A DNA stretch of 64,000 nt from Prauserella marina (GTDB taxonomy: Bacteria; Actinomycetota; Actinomycetes; Mycobacteriales; Pseudonocardiaceae): assembly GCF_002240355.1 (NCBI RefSeq), contig NZ_CP016353.1, positions 3,212,501 to 3,276,500 of the forward strand, written 5' to 3'. A program made the position numbers and the translations under genes. The notes under the pieces were generated by a model, which was not told the DNA's origin, did no database searches, and saw nothing but the letters and a program-made list of their open reading frames with translations. Shown piece by piece: positions 8,572 to 17,357 of this stretch. Each line of letters opens with the position of its first letter. Positions within the stretch are counted from its first letter, which is position 1.

Positions 8572-9162
8572 TCACTCGCGGTGCCGCGCCCTGATCCACG
8601 CGCGGTGGCCGTCGAGGTAGGGCTCGATGTCGTGCACCCTGCCGAGCACGACGTCGGCTGGTGCCAGCAGCCTGCCGTCGAGGACGATGGCGTGCGCCCG
8701 CGAGAGCTGGTGCGCGGCCTGCCACCATTCCTCGTCGTCCCACAGCCGGAACACCCGGGGCGTCGCGTCGACGACGATCGTGATCTCGCCGGTGGCTTCG
8801 GAGCCGGGGAGGTTCAGCCGCTGGGTCGCCTTGAGCGGCCCGGCGGCCATGGTCCCTTCGAACCGGCCCAGTGGTAGGGAATGGCCCAGCCGCAAGTCGT
8901 TGACGAGCTGGGCCGGTTCCCTGCGAGTGGTGAACACGAACAATTCCGGAGTGGTGGTGCCGCCCGGATCACCGTGTGCGAGGCCGGCGGTGACGAGCGC
9001 GCCGTCCTCGGCGAAGGCCCAGTAGCCCGTCATCCGCCTTCCCGGCCAACCGGTTCGGCCGAACAGCGGCAGTTCGGCCGCGCTGTGCCGGATGCGGGCC
9101 TCGGTGCGAGCGTGGTGGGCCCAGAATCGCTTCGCCGCCCTGCGCCTGCTCCGGAACCTCAT
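8572..9162 (-). CDS. conserved hypothetical protein
   Basis: A 196-residue soluble protein, basic at the N-terminus (FRSRRRAAKRFWAHH), followed by a beta-rich region: MTGYWAFAEDGALVTAGLAHG, then ELFVFTTRRE, GEITIVVDATPRVFRLWDDEEWW. There is no signal peptide or membrane segment and I recognise no family. The ATG at 9162 is the first in-frame start; no clear ribosome site was found. It is 65 bases downstream of the yceI-like gene in the same direction, so the two may be cotranscribed. Confidence 0.6.
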   Translation of the reverse strand: MRFRSRRRAAKRFWAHHARTEARIRHSAAELPLFGRTGWPGRRMTGYWAFAEDGALVTAGLAHGDPGGTTTPELFVFTTRREPAQLVNDLRLGHSLPLGRFEGTMAAGPLKATQRLNLPGSEATGEITIVVDATPRVFRLWDDEEWWQAAHQLSRAHAIVLDGRLLAPADVVLGRVHDIEPYLDGHRAWIRARHRE

Positions 9163-9227
9163 CCGGTCATCGTGGCACGCGGACGTCGCCGCCGATGCCC
9201 TTTCGCCGCACGGGTTTTCCAAACCCG

Positions 9228-9755
9228 TCAGCGGGGCGTGGCGACCAGGTCGGCCGTCAGCACGAGATGCCTGCCCGTCATGCCCTTCATCGCGGTGATG
9301 CCGAACGCGTAGCGGTCGACGGTGCCGGTGGCGCTGATGCGCGGCCGCCCTTCGTGGGCACTCGCCCCGGTGACGGTGAGATCGAACGCCGAGGTCGTTT
9401 CTCGCACGGTGAGCGCACCGTGAAGAATCCACGTGCCGTCGCTGTGTTCCAGCCCCGTCGAGACGAACGTGATGTCCGGGTGCCGTTCCACGTCGAGGTA
9501 CTGCGCCGACCGCACGGTTGAGTCGCGTGTGGACAGTCCGGTGTGGAAGCTGTTCGCCGCGATCGTCGCGGTCACCGACGAGTCGTGCACCGGATCGGTG
9601 ACCTCGATGTGCCCTTCCCTGAGTTCGAACGTGCCGCGCACGGGCGCGAGCCCGAAGAGGTGCCGGGTGGTGAACGAGATCGAGGAGTTGCCGTGATCGA
9701 TCCGGTAGCCGCCCGGGGCGGGGATCACGATGTCGGGTGTACTCACGGATGCCAT
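9228..9755 (-). CDS. YceI family protein
   Basis: A 175-residue YceI-like beta-barrel protein. The opening GYRIDHGNSSISFTTRHLFG, the later VRGTFELREGHIEV and SAQYLDVERHPDITFVSTG, and the closing DRYAFGITAMKGM are the conserved blocks of the family, which binds isoprenoid or fatty amide ligands in a lipocalin-like fold. There is no signal peptide, so this member is cytoplasmic. The ATG at 9755 follows AAAGGGA; in-frame codons upstream lack a ribosome site. The divergent sensor kinase begins at about 9907. Confidence 0.88.
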   Translation of the reverse strand: MASVSTPDIVIPAPGGYRIDHGNSSISFTTRHLFGLAPVRGTFELREGHIEVTDPVHDSSVTATIAANSFHTGLSTRDSTVRSAQYLDVERHPDITFVSTGLEHSDGTWILHGALTVRETTSAFDLTVTGASAHEGRPRISATGTVDRYAFGITAMKGMTGRHLVLTADLVATPR

Positions 9756-9906
9756 GACGACGTCCCTTTCTGCTGGGGTCCTTGAATGTTCCCACCATCG
9801 GCCGCCCCGGTGGGTTCGCGCATCGGCCGGAGGACGAGACCGGCATCGACCGGAGCAGGGCGGCACATAGACCTTGGTCGATACCGGTGAAGGCCGGCTC
9901 GGCCGT

Positions 9907-11052
9907 ATGGTCACGGATGTGCACAACGCGTTCGTCCGTGGCAGGCACCGCGTGCCGCTGGTCGTCGCCGTCGGGCTGCTCACCGCCGCGACGGCCTACG
10001 GCCAGTGGGCTTCCGGTGTCAGGGGCTTGGCTTTCGCGGCGGACCTTGCGCTGGGTGTGCTCGCCTGCGCGGGGCTGTTCCTGGTGTTCGTGAGGCCGGT
10101 GCCCGGGGCGCTCACCCTTGCCGTGCTGGCGATGTTCGCGCCCACCGTCACTCCCTCGGCCAGTATCGGGACCCTGGAGGTGGCGAGGACCCGGTCGCTG
10201 CCGGTCGCGATCGGGGTCGCCCTCGCCGGTCTCGGCACCCATGTCTTGCGGGGACTGTGGCTCCCGGTCTCCGGCCTCCCGTTCGGCTGGTGGGTGGTGC
10301 TCATCGGCGTCAGCCAAGCCGCGCTCGTGGCGTGGGGCGCGCTGGTCAAGGCACATGGTGCGCTCATCGCGTCGCTGCGGGAGAGGACGCGGCGGGCCGA
10401 GGAGGAACAGGGCAGGAGGGTCGCCGAGGCACGAGCGGCGGAGCGCGCCGCCATCGCGCGGGAGATGCACGACGTCCTCGCTCACCGGCTTTCGCTGGTG
10501 GCGACCTACGCCGGGGCGCTGGAATATCGCACCGACCACGCTCCGGAACGACTCGCCGACGCGGCGGGGGTGGTCAGGGCGGGAGTGCACCAGGCACTCG
10601 ACGAGCTGAGGGGGGTAATCGCCGTGCTGAGGGAAGACGAGGAGCGCGGGACGGCTTCCCGCTCGCCGCTGCCCGGGCTCGCCGACCTTCCCGCGCTGAT
10701 CGCCGAGAGCGAGGCCATCGGAACGCCCGTCGACCTGCACGACACGCTGCGCGGCGCGGACACGGTGCCCTTGCCGACGGGACGTACGGTGTACCGCGTC
10801 GTGCAGGAGGCGCTGACCAATGCCCGCAAGCACGCGCACGGCGAGCCGGTGCGGGTGTCGTTGCGCGGTTCGGCGGGTACGGGGCTCGACATCGAGATAC
10901 GCAATCCGCTCGGCACCGGCCGGGGCGGCGACGGAAAGGGGACCGGTCTGGTCGGGCTCACCGAGCGGGTCCGCCTCGCGGGCGGCACCCTCGACCACCA
11001 CAAGACGGCACGCGAGTTCCGCGTGCACGCCTCGCTGCCGTGGCCGGCATGA
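9907..11052 (+). CDS. two-component sensor histidine kinase (NarL/DesK class)
   Basis: A 381-residue membrane kinase. The N-terminal third has four or five hydrophobic helices with no sizeable extracellular domain. The HisKA_3 phosphoacceptor box is AAIAREMHDVLAHRLSLV, and the ATP-binding domain shows ALTNARKHAHG (N box) and GKGTGLVGLTERV (G box). The signal is unknown; the membrane-only sensor suggests a membrane or cell-wall cue. Start choice is uncertain: ATG 9907 is used, TTG 9874 is possible, and neither has a good ribosome site. The stop overlaps the response regulator ATG (ATGA). Confidence 0.88.
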   Translation: MVTDVHNAFVRGRHRVPLVVAVGLLTAATAYGQWASGVRGLAFAADLALGVLACAGLFLVFVRPVPGALTLAVLAMFAPTVTPSASIGTLEVARTRSLPVAIGVALAGLGTHVLRGLWLPVSGLPFGWWVVLIGVSQAALVAWGALVKAHGALIASLRERTRRAEEEQGRRVAEARAAERAAIAREMHDVLAHRLSLVATYAGALEYRTDHAPERLADAAGVVRAGVHQALDELRGVIAVLREDEERGTASRSPLPGLADLPALIAESEAIGTPVDLHDTLRGADTVPLPTGRTVYRVVQEALTNARKHAHGEPVRVSLRGSAGTGLDIEIRNPLGTGRGGDGKGTGLVGLTERVRLAGGTLDHHKTAREFRVHASLPWPA

Positions 11053-11702
11053 CCTCCCCGGTGAGGGTGCTCGTCGTCGACGACGACGCTCTCGTGCGAG
11101 CGGGGCTGACGCTGATGCTCGACGGTGTCGCTGGCATCGTGGTCGTCGCGGAGGCTGGTGATGGCTCCGAGGTCCGCGGCGTGCTCGACGCCCACCCTGT
11201 CGACGTCGTGCTGATGGACATCCGGATGCCGGGAACGGACGGGATCAGCGCGACCGAGCAGGTGCGCGCGCGAGCCGACCCTCCCGAGGTCGTCATCCTG
11301 ACGACGTTCGACGCCGACGAGAACGTGCTTCGGGCGCTTCGGGCGGGAGCGGGGGGTTTCCTGCTGAAGGATTCGCCACCCGCGGACCTCGTCGACGCCG
11401 TCGTCACGGTCGCGGCGGGGGACCCGATCCTGTCGCCCCGCATCACCCGGCGCTTGATGGAGCGGGCGGCGACCGAGGCAGGCGCCTACGAGCGGGCCCG
11501 GTCGGCTCTCGCCGCCCTGACCTACCGCGAGCACGAGGTCGCGCTCGCGGTAGGTCAGGGAAAGACCAACGCGGAGATCGCCGCGCGCCTTCGCGTCAGC
11601 GTCGCGACGGTGAAAGCGCACATGACCAGGGTCATGGCCAAGCTCGACGTCGGCAATCGCACGCAGATCGCGTTGCTGATGCACGACGCCGGGCTGTGCT
11701 GA
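11049..11702 (+). CDS. NarL/LuxR-type response regulator
   Basis: A 217-residue regulator. The receiver domain has the acidic pair VVDDD, the phosphoacceptor Asp57 in VVLMDIRMPG, and the conserved Lys in GFLLKDSPP. The C-terminal LuxR helix-turn-helix starts LTYREHEVALAVGQGKTNAE and includes VSVATVKAHMTRVMAKL. It is translationally coupled to the kinase, so the two form a pair. The next gene is convergent only nine bases away, and no separate terminator fits in that gap. Confidence 0.93.
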   Translation: MTSPVRVLVVDDDALVRAGLTLMLDGVAGIVVVAEAGDGSEVRGVLDAHPVDVVLMDIRMPGTDGISATEQVRARADPPEVVILTTFDADENVLRALRAGAGGFLLKDSPPADLVDAVVTVAAGDPILSPRITRRLMERAATEAGAYERARSALAALTYREHEVALAVGQGKTNAEIAARLRVSVATVKAHMTRVMAKLDVGNRTQIALLMHDAGLC

Positions 11703-11711
11703 GGGGCGAGG

Positions 11712-13208
11712 TCAGGCGGAGGGCACGGTCTGCGCCGGCTGCCGCTGGCGCAGCAGCAGAAACGCCTGAACGCCGGTGTAGGCGAGCAGGATCGCGCCGA
11801 CGATGGCACTGATCTGGACACCGTTGACGAACGACGCCCGTGCCACGTCCAGCAGTGCCTCACCTTCCGAGGGGGGCAGGTTCGCCGCCGTCGCGACGGC
11901 GCCACCGAGGGTTTCGTGCGCAGGTGCCGCGGCGTCGGCCGGAATCCCCGAGCGGTACACGGCCGTGGCGATGCTGCCGAGCACCGCGGTGCCGAGAGCA
12001 CCGCCGAGTTCGAAACCGGTCTCGGAGATCGCCGAAGCCGCGCCTGCGCGCTCGGGTGGCGCCGTGGTGATGATCAGGTCGTTGGTCAGCGTCTCCGAGA
12101 GCGGCACACCGAAACCGACCAGCGCCATGCCGGTGACGAGCAACGCGAGTCCACTGTCGACACCGACCCCGATCAGCGTCGTGAAACCGGCGGCCGCGAT
12201 GAGCAGGCCCGCGCCGATCAGCCAGCGCACGGGGAACCGGCGGGCCAGCTTCGCCGCCGCGAGCGAACCGGCGACACCGGCGACGGTGGTGGGCAGCAGC
12301 CACAACGCCGCCGTCATCGGCCGCAGCCCGAGCACGAGCTGAAGATACTGCGGGACAAGGAAAAGCAAGCCCACCATCGCGAAGACGCCCAGCATGTTGG
12401 TCAGTACCGACGCGCTGAACGCCCTGTGCTTGAACAGGTCCAGGTCGAGCATCGGGTCCTTGAGCCGCCGCTGCCTGCGAACGAACACGACACCGATCGC
12501 GAGACCGGCCAGCGCGCTCACGGCGGCGATCGGTTCGACGCCGTACTCGGCGAAGCGTTTGATCCCGTAGACGACCGGCAAGACGGCGGCGAGCGAGAGC
12601 ACGGCCGAGAGCGGATCGAACCGGCCCGGGTTGGGGTCGCGTGCCTCCGGCAGCAGGAAGGGGCCGACGACGAGCAGCAGCACCATCACCGGAACGTTGA
12701 TGAGGAACACCGAACCCCACCAGAAGTGTTCGAGCAGCCAGCCGCCGAGTACCGGGCCGAGCGCCATGCCACCGGAGAATCCGGAGCCCCACACGGCGAT
12801 CGCGATCCTGCGCTGGGCTGGGTCGAGGAACATGCCCCTGATGAGCGAAAGGGTCGAGGGCATGAGCGTCGCCCCTCCGACGCCGAGCAGTGCCCTCGCC
12901 ACGATGAGCAGGGTCGCGTTGGGCGCGAAAGCGGCGAACACCGAGGCGATACCGAAGGCAACGGCACCGGCAAGGAGCAGTTTCCTGCGGCCGACGCGGT
13001 CACCGAGCGTGCCCATGAGCACGAGCAGGCCGGCGAGCACGAACGAATAAATGTCGACGATCCACAGCTGCTCCGCCCCGGTGGGGCCGAGGTCCTCACT
13101 CAGATAGGGCAGCGCGAAACCGAGCACGGTCATGTCGACGCTGATGAGCAGTACTGGCAGCACCAGTACTGCCAGCGCGAGCCATTCCCGGCGACCCGCC
13201 TTGACCAC
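11712..13208 (-). CDS. MFS drug exporter, DHA2 (EmrB/QacA) family
   Basis: A 498-residue, 14-helix transporter. Motif A (GTLGDRVGRRKLLL) and the antiporter motif C (SGFSGGMALGPVLGG) identify the DHA2 proton-coupled multidrug family. The start is GTG 13208 with GGAGAG about eight bases upstream. It is divergent from a TetR gene, with two 24-base operators filling the shared promoter region, so it is probably derepressed when the TetR protein binds a drug-like ligand. Confidence 0.92.
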   Translation of the reverse strand: MVKAGRREWLALAVLVLPVLLISVDMTVLGFALPYLSEDLGPTGAEQLWIVDIYSFVLAGLLVLMGTLGDRVGRRKLLLAGAVAFGIASVFAAFAPNATLLIVARALLGVGGATLMPSTLSLIRGMFLDPAQRRIAIAVWGSGFSGGMALGPVLGGWLLEHFWWGSVFLINVPVMVLLLVVGPFLLPEARDPNPGRFDPLSAVLSLAAVLPVVYGIKRFAEYGVEPIAAVSALAGLAIGVVFVRRQRRLKDPMLDLDLFKHRAFSASVLTNMLGVFAMVGLLFLVPQYLQLVLGLRPMTAALWLLPTTVAGVAGSLAAAKLARRFPVRWLIGAGLLIAAAGFTTLIGVGVDSGLALLVTGMALVGFGVPLSETLTNDLIITTAPPERAGAASAISETGFELGGALGTAVLGSIATAVYRSGIPADAAAPAHETLGGAVATAANLPPSEGEALLDVARASFVNGVQISAIVGAILLAYTGVQAFLLLRQRQPAQTVPSA

Positions 13209-13225
13209 GACACACTCTCCTCGTT

Positions 13226-13249
13226 ACTAAACAGTCCGGACGGTACAGT
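13226..13249. promoter_or_regulatory. TetR operator, site 1
   Basis: A 24-base imperfect palindrome with outer ACT...AGT ends and an inner GTCCGGAC core. A near-identical copy begins exactly 40 bases away at 13266. The transporter -10-like TACTGT on the minus strand overlaps this site, so binding should block transport gene transcription. Confidence 0.75.
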
Positions 13250-13265
13250 AAGCACCGCTCTCGAA

Positions 13266-13289
13266 ACTAAACCGTCCAGACGGTACAGT
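13266..13289. promoter_or_regulatory. TetR operator, site 2, overlapping the -10 box of the TetR gene
   Basis: A 24-base palindrome with ACT...AGT ends and CCGTC-CA-GACGG in the centre, matching site 1 in 22 of 24 bases. Its last six bases (TACAGT, 13284-13289) are also a good -10 box six bases before the ATG at 13296, so the TetR gene is likely leaderless and autorepressed. Confidence 0.75.
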
Positions 13290-13295
13290 CAAACG

Positions 13296-13832
13296 ATGGC
13301 TCGTCCTTCAGCACGTGAACAGATCCTGGACGCGTACCAGGACGTACTGCTCGACAGCGGCCCCGGCGGGGTGACCCTCGATGCCGTCGCGGCGAGAGCG
13401 GAGGTCTCCAAAGGTGGCCTGCTCTACCACTTCGGTTCCAAGGACGCCCTGCTCGACGGCCTGCTCGACCGGCTGGACCGGCTCAGCGCGACCGACATCG
13501 AAGCGGCGAGAGTCGCCCCAGAGGGGCTTGTTCGCTACTACCTCACCACGTCGGTGACTGACGCCAGCATGGACAATCCCGCGCACAAGGCGTCCGTCGC
13601 GGCGCTGCGCATGCTGGGTAGTGAGCAGAGAGTGGCGAAGGCCATGGCCGATGTTACCCGTAAGTGGGAGCAAGCACTGCGGGACGAAGTGGACGATCCG
13701 CTGACGGCGGAGATACTGGCGCTCATCGGCGACGGCCTGTATCTGCGGGCGACCATGGGCGAGCGAGCGGCCCCGCTGCTCGACGATCCGGCGGCGTTGT
13801 TCCGCAGAATCGGGCTCGCCGAGAACACCTGA
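13296..13832 (+). CDS. TetR/AcrR family repressor of the adjacent DHA2 exporter
   Basis: A 178-residue regulator. The N-terminal TetR helix-turn-helix runs through about residue 50 (GVTLDAVAARAEVSKGGLLYHFGSK); the C-terminal domain, which binds ligand and dimerises, is of the TetR_C type often paired with DHA2 pumps. It is divergent from the exporter and separated from it by two matching operators, which is the usual arrangement of a ligand-responsive repressor and its pump. A small hairpin (GTTCCG-GCG-CGGAAC, 13840-13854) follows the stop and may act as a weak terminator. Confidence 0.9.
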   Translation: MARPSAREQILDAYQDVLLDSGPGGVTLDAVAARAEVSKGGLLYHFGSKDALLDGLLDRLDRLSATDIEAARVAPEGLVRYYLTTSVTDASMDNPAHKASVAALRMLGSEQRVAKAMADVTRKWEQALRDEVDDPLTAEILALIGDGLYLRATMGERAAPLLDDPAALFRRIGLAENT

Positions 13833-13883
13833 TCCCGAGGTTCCGGCGCGGAACGAGGAAGGGCGCGGCCCCGTCGTAGCGGC

Positions 13884-14495
13884 GTGAACAGGACGACACG
13901 GACGGCATGGACGCAACGGCGGGGAGCGCTGAGCTGCGCACTGGGGGTGATCGCCGCGTTCGCGCTGTCCGCCTGCGCGTCGAAGGGCGGGGCGGAGCCG
14001 GAGCCCGCGCGGACGTCGGCTTCGGCTTCGGAGGAGCGGCCGGTGCGGATCTCGGGTGACCACGTCGCCTTCACGGTCGTTGCCGGTGCCCCGCTGACCG
14101 GTGTTCACGAGTCGGGCTGGCCCTCGGCCGACTGTCCGGGCGTCGGCTACGAGTTCGCGGGCGGCGACCTGGTCGTGGAGGCGTTCCCTCCGGAATGCGA
14201 GAGGAAGACGGACCGGGTGGGAAATGGTCACCACGGGTACTATCGTTCCCTTTCGGATGTGCCACAACCGGTCGACGTGCAGCGGGTGAAGACCGGAATC
14301 GGTGAGGCCGAGGTGTTCACCCAGGAGTATTTCGAATGCACCAATTCCTGTTCGGACTGGCAGGAGCCGGTCGCGATCGTGACGCTCGACGATCCGGTCG
14401 ACGGCGACTACCCGGCGCTGGTCGTACGAGGAGTGAAGGACGCCATTGACACGGACGCGCTCGTCGCCGTTCTCAGGACGCTGGAGACCGGCTGA
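13884..14495 (+). CDS. putative lipoprotein, function unknown
   Basis: A 203-residue exported protein. A basic start (NRTTRTAWTQRRG) and a hydrophobic helix end in a lipobox, LSAC, with Cys31 as the lipidation site, so the mature protein should sit on the outer face of the membrane. A Ser/Ala/Glu-rich linker follows. The mature part carries four more cysteines (in SADCPGVG, PPECERK and ECTNSCSD) that could form disulfides. No family was recognised. The start is GTG 13884, 51 bases after the TetR stop in the same direction. Confidence 0.7.
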   Translation: MNRTTRTAWTQRRGALSCALGVIAAFALSACASKGGAEPEPARTSASASEERPVRISGDHVAFTVVAGAPLTGVHESGWPSADCPGVGYEFAGGDLVVEAFPPECERKTDRVGNGHHGYYRSLSDVPQPVDVQRVKTGIGEAEVFTQEYFECTNSCSDWQEPVAIVTLDDPVDGDYPALVVRGVKDAIDTDALVAVLRTLETG

Positions 14496-14646
14496 GAACC
14501 CGATGTCTGGCCGGGTGGTACTCGTCGCGCGTTGTCTTCGTCGTTCCGCGGGTTGAAAAGCGGGACCATTCGCGGACGAGTGATCCCGTTGCCCGGCCAT
14601 GAGGGTTCTGCGAGGATTTTGTTCCTCACGTCCGAAGGAGTACCTG

Positions 14647-15051
14647 ATGGCTTCTCGTCTCAACCCGTACATCAGCTTTGACGGCACGGCAAAGCAAGCG
14701 ATGGAATTCTACCGGGACGTTTTCGGTGGCGATCTTGCCCTGAATACGTTCGGTGAGTCCGGTATGGCCGGATCCGAAGGTGCCGACAAAGTCATGCACG
14801 CGATGCTGGAGACCAGCAGTGGATTCGCGCTCATGGCTTCGGATACGCCGCCGGGAATGGAATACAATCCGGGAACGAACATTTCGGTGAGTTTGTCCGG
14901 TGACGACGCCGCGGAATTGCGCTCCTACTGGGACAAACTGTCCAAAGACGGCACGGTGACGGTTCCGCTGGAGAAGCAAATGTGGGGCGACGAATTCGGT
15001 GCCTGCACCGACCGGTTCGGCATCGGGTGGATGGTCAACATCACCCAGTAA
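14647..15051 (+). CDS. VOC family protein (PhnB-like, glyoxalase fold)
   Basis: A 134-residue protein of the vicinal oxygen chelate fold. The opening NPYISFDGTAKQAMEFYRDVF and the block LALNTFGESGM are the hallmarks of the PhnB/YdhR-like group, and the end (WGDEFGACTDRFGIGWMVNI) matches the second half of the fold. The ATG at 14647 has AAGGAG seven bases upstream. The reaction is unknown; such proteins occur widely as stress or resistance accessories. Its 3' end overlaps the next gene, on the other strand, by 11 bases. Confidence 0.88.
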   Translation: MASRLNPYISFDGTAKQAMEFYRDVFGGDLALNTFGESGMAGSEGADKVMHAMLETSSGFALMASDTPPGMEYNPGTNISVSLSGDDAAELRSYWDKLSKDGTVTVPLEKQMWGDEFGACTDRFGIGWMVNITQ

Positions 15052-15241
15052 CCGAGTCCGCGTGCCGGGCGCGTACGTCAGCAGTCCCGGACGGGGCGCC
15101 GAGTTCTGCGTTGATGCGGTCGAGTTCCGCGTTCGGGTCGCCGAGATGCGCGATGACGACGAGGAGGGTGCTCACCGCCGCGATCCGGATGACCCACGGC
15201 AACCAGCCCTGGAGCAGCGAAGCATCGCCCGGTTCCGTCAT
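15041..15241 (-). CDS. small single-span membrane protein
   Basis: A possible 66-residue protein with one clear hydrophobic helix (WLPWVIRIAAVSTLLVVIAHL) followed by a charged, helical tail (NAELDRINAELG). The ATG at 15241 gives the shortest sensible product; the frame is open further upstream, but that part has no coding character. No ribosome site is obvious. The tail-to-tail 11-base overlap with the VOC gene is tolerable. Whether it is expressed is uncertain. Confidence 0.45.
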   Translation of the reverse strand: MTEPGDASLLQGWLPWVIRIAAVSTLLVVIAHLGDPNAELDRINAELGAPSGTADVRARHADSVTG

Positions 15242-15507
15242 CGCGGCACCGCGCCCGCGTGCTGGACGGTCAGGTTCACGGTCCACCTCCGGAACCTTCC
15301 TCGCTCCGCGCCCTCTTGGCGGAGCCTGTACCGGCACCACTACGACCGCGAGAGTTGCCTGCCGGTCGGCGAACGGTTAGCCGAAGGTAAACGCCGCTTT
15401 GTCCGTTGTCGGCGTATTGATACGGTGCGTGCCCGTGGCCGGAATGGTGGACCGTGCCGCCTGCCCGGTGGCGGAACTGACGGTATTGCGGGGGAGCGGG
15501 ACAGGAC

Positions 15508-15891
15508 ATGCCTGAGGAGGGGCCGGGCTGGGGCACGGCGTGGGGCGTCGCGGCGATGCTCGTGATGGTGTCGTTGTGTTGTGTTCCCCTCGCCAGCGCC
15601 ATGGCGTCGGGAAACCTGCCCAGAAACCACACTGTCGGACTGCGGATCAAGGCGACGATGCGCTCGGACGCGGCCTGGGTCGCGGGTAACCGGGCGGCGG
15701 CGAGTCTTGTGCGGCGGACGGCGATCGCGAGCGCTGTCACCGGGGCCTGCACGGTGCCGGTGGCAGGTATCCCGGTGCTCTACCTCATGGTGATGGCGTG
15801 CTGGGCGTGTGTACTCGTCGCCGGTATGTGGAAGGCAACGGGTGTGGCGCGGGAGGCGGCGCTCCGGGCTCACGACGCGGGAGAGACCTGA
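15508..15891 (+). CDS. SdpI-like integral membrane protein
   Basis: A 127-residue membrane protein with three hydrophobic segments (starting WGVAAMLVMVSLCCVPLA, TAIASAVTGACTVP and LYLMVMACWACVLVAGM). The loop NHTVGLRIKATMRSDAAWV resembles the G-[IL]-R-T...W signature of the SdpI/YhfL family, whose founding member gives immunity to a toxin in Bacillus. Here it stands alone with no toxin gene nearby, so immunity is only a family analogy. A strong hairpin follows. Confidence 0.6.
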   Translation: MPEEGPGWGTAWGVAAMLVMVSLCCVPLASAMASGNLPRNHTVGLRIKATMRSDAAWVAGNRAAASLVRRTAIASAVTGACTVPVAGIPVLYLMVMACWACVLVAGMWKATGVAREAALRAHDAGET

Positions 15892-15935
15892 GACTCACCC
15901 GCGAGTTCCGTGTCAGCGGACGGTGACCGGACGAA

Positions 15936-15979
15936 CCCGGCCCGCTCACGGCGCCGTGTGGGCGGGTGAGCGGGCCGGG
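15936..15979. terminator. bidirectional hairpin terminator
   Basis: A perfect 14-base stem, CCCGGCCCGCTCAC (15936-15949) pairing with 15966-15979, with a 16-base loop. It lies between the convergent SdpI-like gene (ends 15891) and MHS transporter gene (ends 15986) and could end transcription from both sides. There is no T-tract, as is common in actinobacterial terminators. Confidence 0.75.
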
Positions 15980-15985
15980 GTCCGG

Positions 15986-17320
15986 CTACGCGACGGCGTC
16001 GAGATCGACGCCCTTGGTCTCCTTGCTCGTCGCCACCGCGATGACCGTCACCGCCATGGTGATCACCAGATAGCCGACGACCGTGGCGACGCCGAACGAG
16101 TCGATGAGCCACACCGCGATGAGCGGAGCCGGGGCACCGGCGATGATCGACGAACCCTGGAACACGAGCGAGGCACCGGCGTAGCGGTAGCGGGTCGGGA
16201 ACAGCTCGGTGATCCAGGCGGCCTCCGAGCCGGCGAGCATGCCGTGGAAGAAGGCACCGACGCACACGCCGATCCACAGCATCGGCAGGCTTTCCGACTG
16301 CACGAGCCAGAAGAACGCGGGTGCCCACACCACGAGGACCGCCGAAGGCACGAGCATGGCGATCTTGCGCCCGACGCGGTCGGACCAGTGTCCTCCGCCG
16401 ATCATCCCGATGAACTGGGCAAGCGACCCGAACGTCACCGCCATGATCACGTCGCCTCGGTCGTAGTCGAAATACGTTGCCGCGTAGGCGATGACGAACA
16501 CGGTGTAGATGTAGAACGCGATGTTCTCACCGAGCCGCATTCCGAGCCCGTGCAACACCGCGCGCGGCCGGGACAGCGCTTGCAGCACGCTGGAGCGTTC
16601 GGTGGTGGCCGAGCGTTCTTCCGCGTTGGCCTGCGCCGCCTTGAACACCGGCGATTCCTCGACGCTGCGCCGGATCCAGAAGCCGACGACGAGCAGCGGG
16701 ATGGCGACGAGGAAGGCGATGCGCCATGCCCATTCGTCGAAAGCGTCGCCGGGGAAGACGAACGCGATCGCGCTGACGACGGCGGTGGCCAGCACGGTGC
16801 CAAGCGGCGCACCGGCCTGCGGCCATGCTGCCCAGAAGCCACGCCGTTTCGGCTCGCCGTACTCGCTGACCATGAGCACCGCCGCGCCGAACTCCCCGCC
16901 GAGCGCGAAGCCCTGCACCATGCGGAGCACGACGAGCATGAGTGTTGCCCAGATGCCGATCTGCTCGTAGGTCGGCAGCAGGCCGATCATGGCCGTGGAG
17001 ACACCGAGCAGGAGGAAGGTGATGACCAGCATGGGTTTGCGGCCCAGCTTGTCACCGAGGTGACCGAACACGATGCCGCCGAGCGGGCGGGCGATGAAGC
17101 CGAGCCCCTGGGTCGCCAGCGCGAGGAGCAGCTTGACGATTCCGCTGTCACCGGGGAAGAACAGCGGGCCAAGAACCGTCGCGGCGAGAATGCCGTAGAT
17201 CGCGAAGTCGTACCATTCGAGTACGGCTCCAGCCATGCTTCCGGCGAGTACGCGCCGGAAGCTGGTCTTGTTGGTCGAGCTGTCGTCGGCCGACACAGCC
17301 CGATCCACCGGTGACGTCAT
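15986..17320 (-). CDS. MFS transporter, metabolite:H+ symporter (MHS) family
   Basis: A 444-residue 12-helix carrier. The opening GAVLEWYDFAIYG, motif A (GHLGDKLGRKPML) and VQGFALGGEFGAAVL define the MHS family, which includes shikimate, proline/betaine and dicarboxylate carriers. It starts 37 bases after the P450 stop on the same strand, so it is probably in one transcript with it and may import the P450 substrate or a related carboxylate. Confidence 0.9.
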   Translation of the reverse strand: MTSPVDRAVSADDSSTNKTSFRRVLAGSMAGAVLEWYDFAIYGILAATVLGPLFFPGDSGIVKLLLALATQGLGFIARPLGGIVFGHLGDKLGRKPMLVITFLLLGVSTAMIGLLPTYEQIGIWATLMLVVLRMVQGFALGGEFGAAVLMVSEYGEPKRRGFWAAWPQAGAPLGTVLATAVVSAIAFVFPGDAFDEWAWRIAFLVAIPLLVVGFWIRRSVEESPVFKAAQANAEERSATTERSSVLQALSRPRAVLHGLGMRLGENIAFYIYTVFVIAYAATYFDYDRGDVIMAVTFGSLAQFIGMIGGGHWSDRVGRKIAMLVPSAVLVVWAPAFFWLVQSESLPMLWIGVCVGAFFHGMLAGSEAAWITELFPTRYRYAGASLVFQGSSIIAGAPAPLIAVWLIDSFGVATVVGYLVITMAVTVIAVATSKETKGVDLDAVA

Positions 17321-17357
17321 TGTCGGTGCCTTTCCAGAAATAAAGATGGCCGGTAAA

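Noticed and set aside
8572-11028. One 818-codon minus-strand frame joining two genes
   Set aside because: Only its last 196 codons are convincing. The rest is in the wrong frame for the YceI-like gene and antisense to the sensor kinase.
15083-15140. Partial similarity to the 34-base intergenic repeat
   Set aside because: The match is limited to short pieces around GAGTTCCGCG and lies in a probable coding frame, so it is not counted as a copy.
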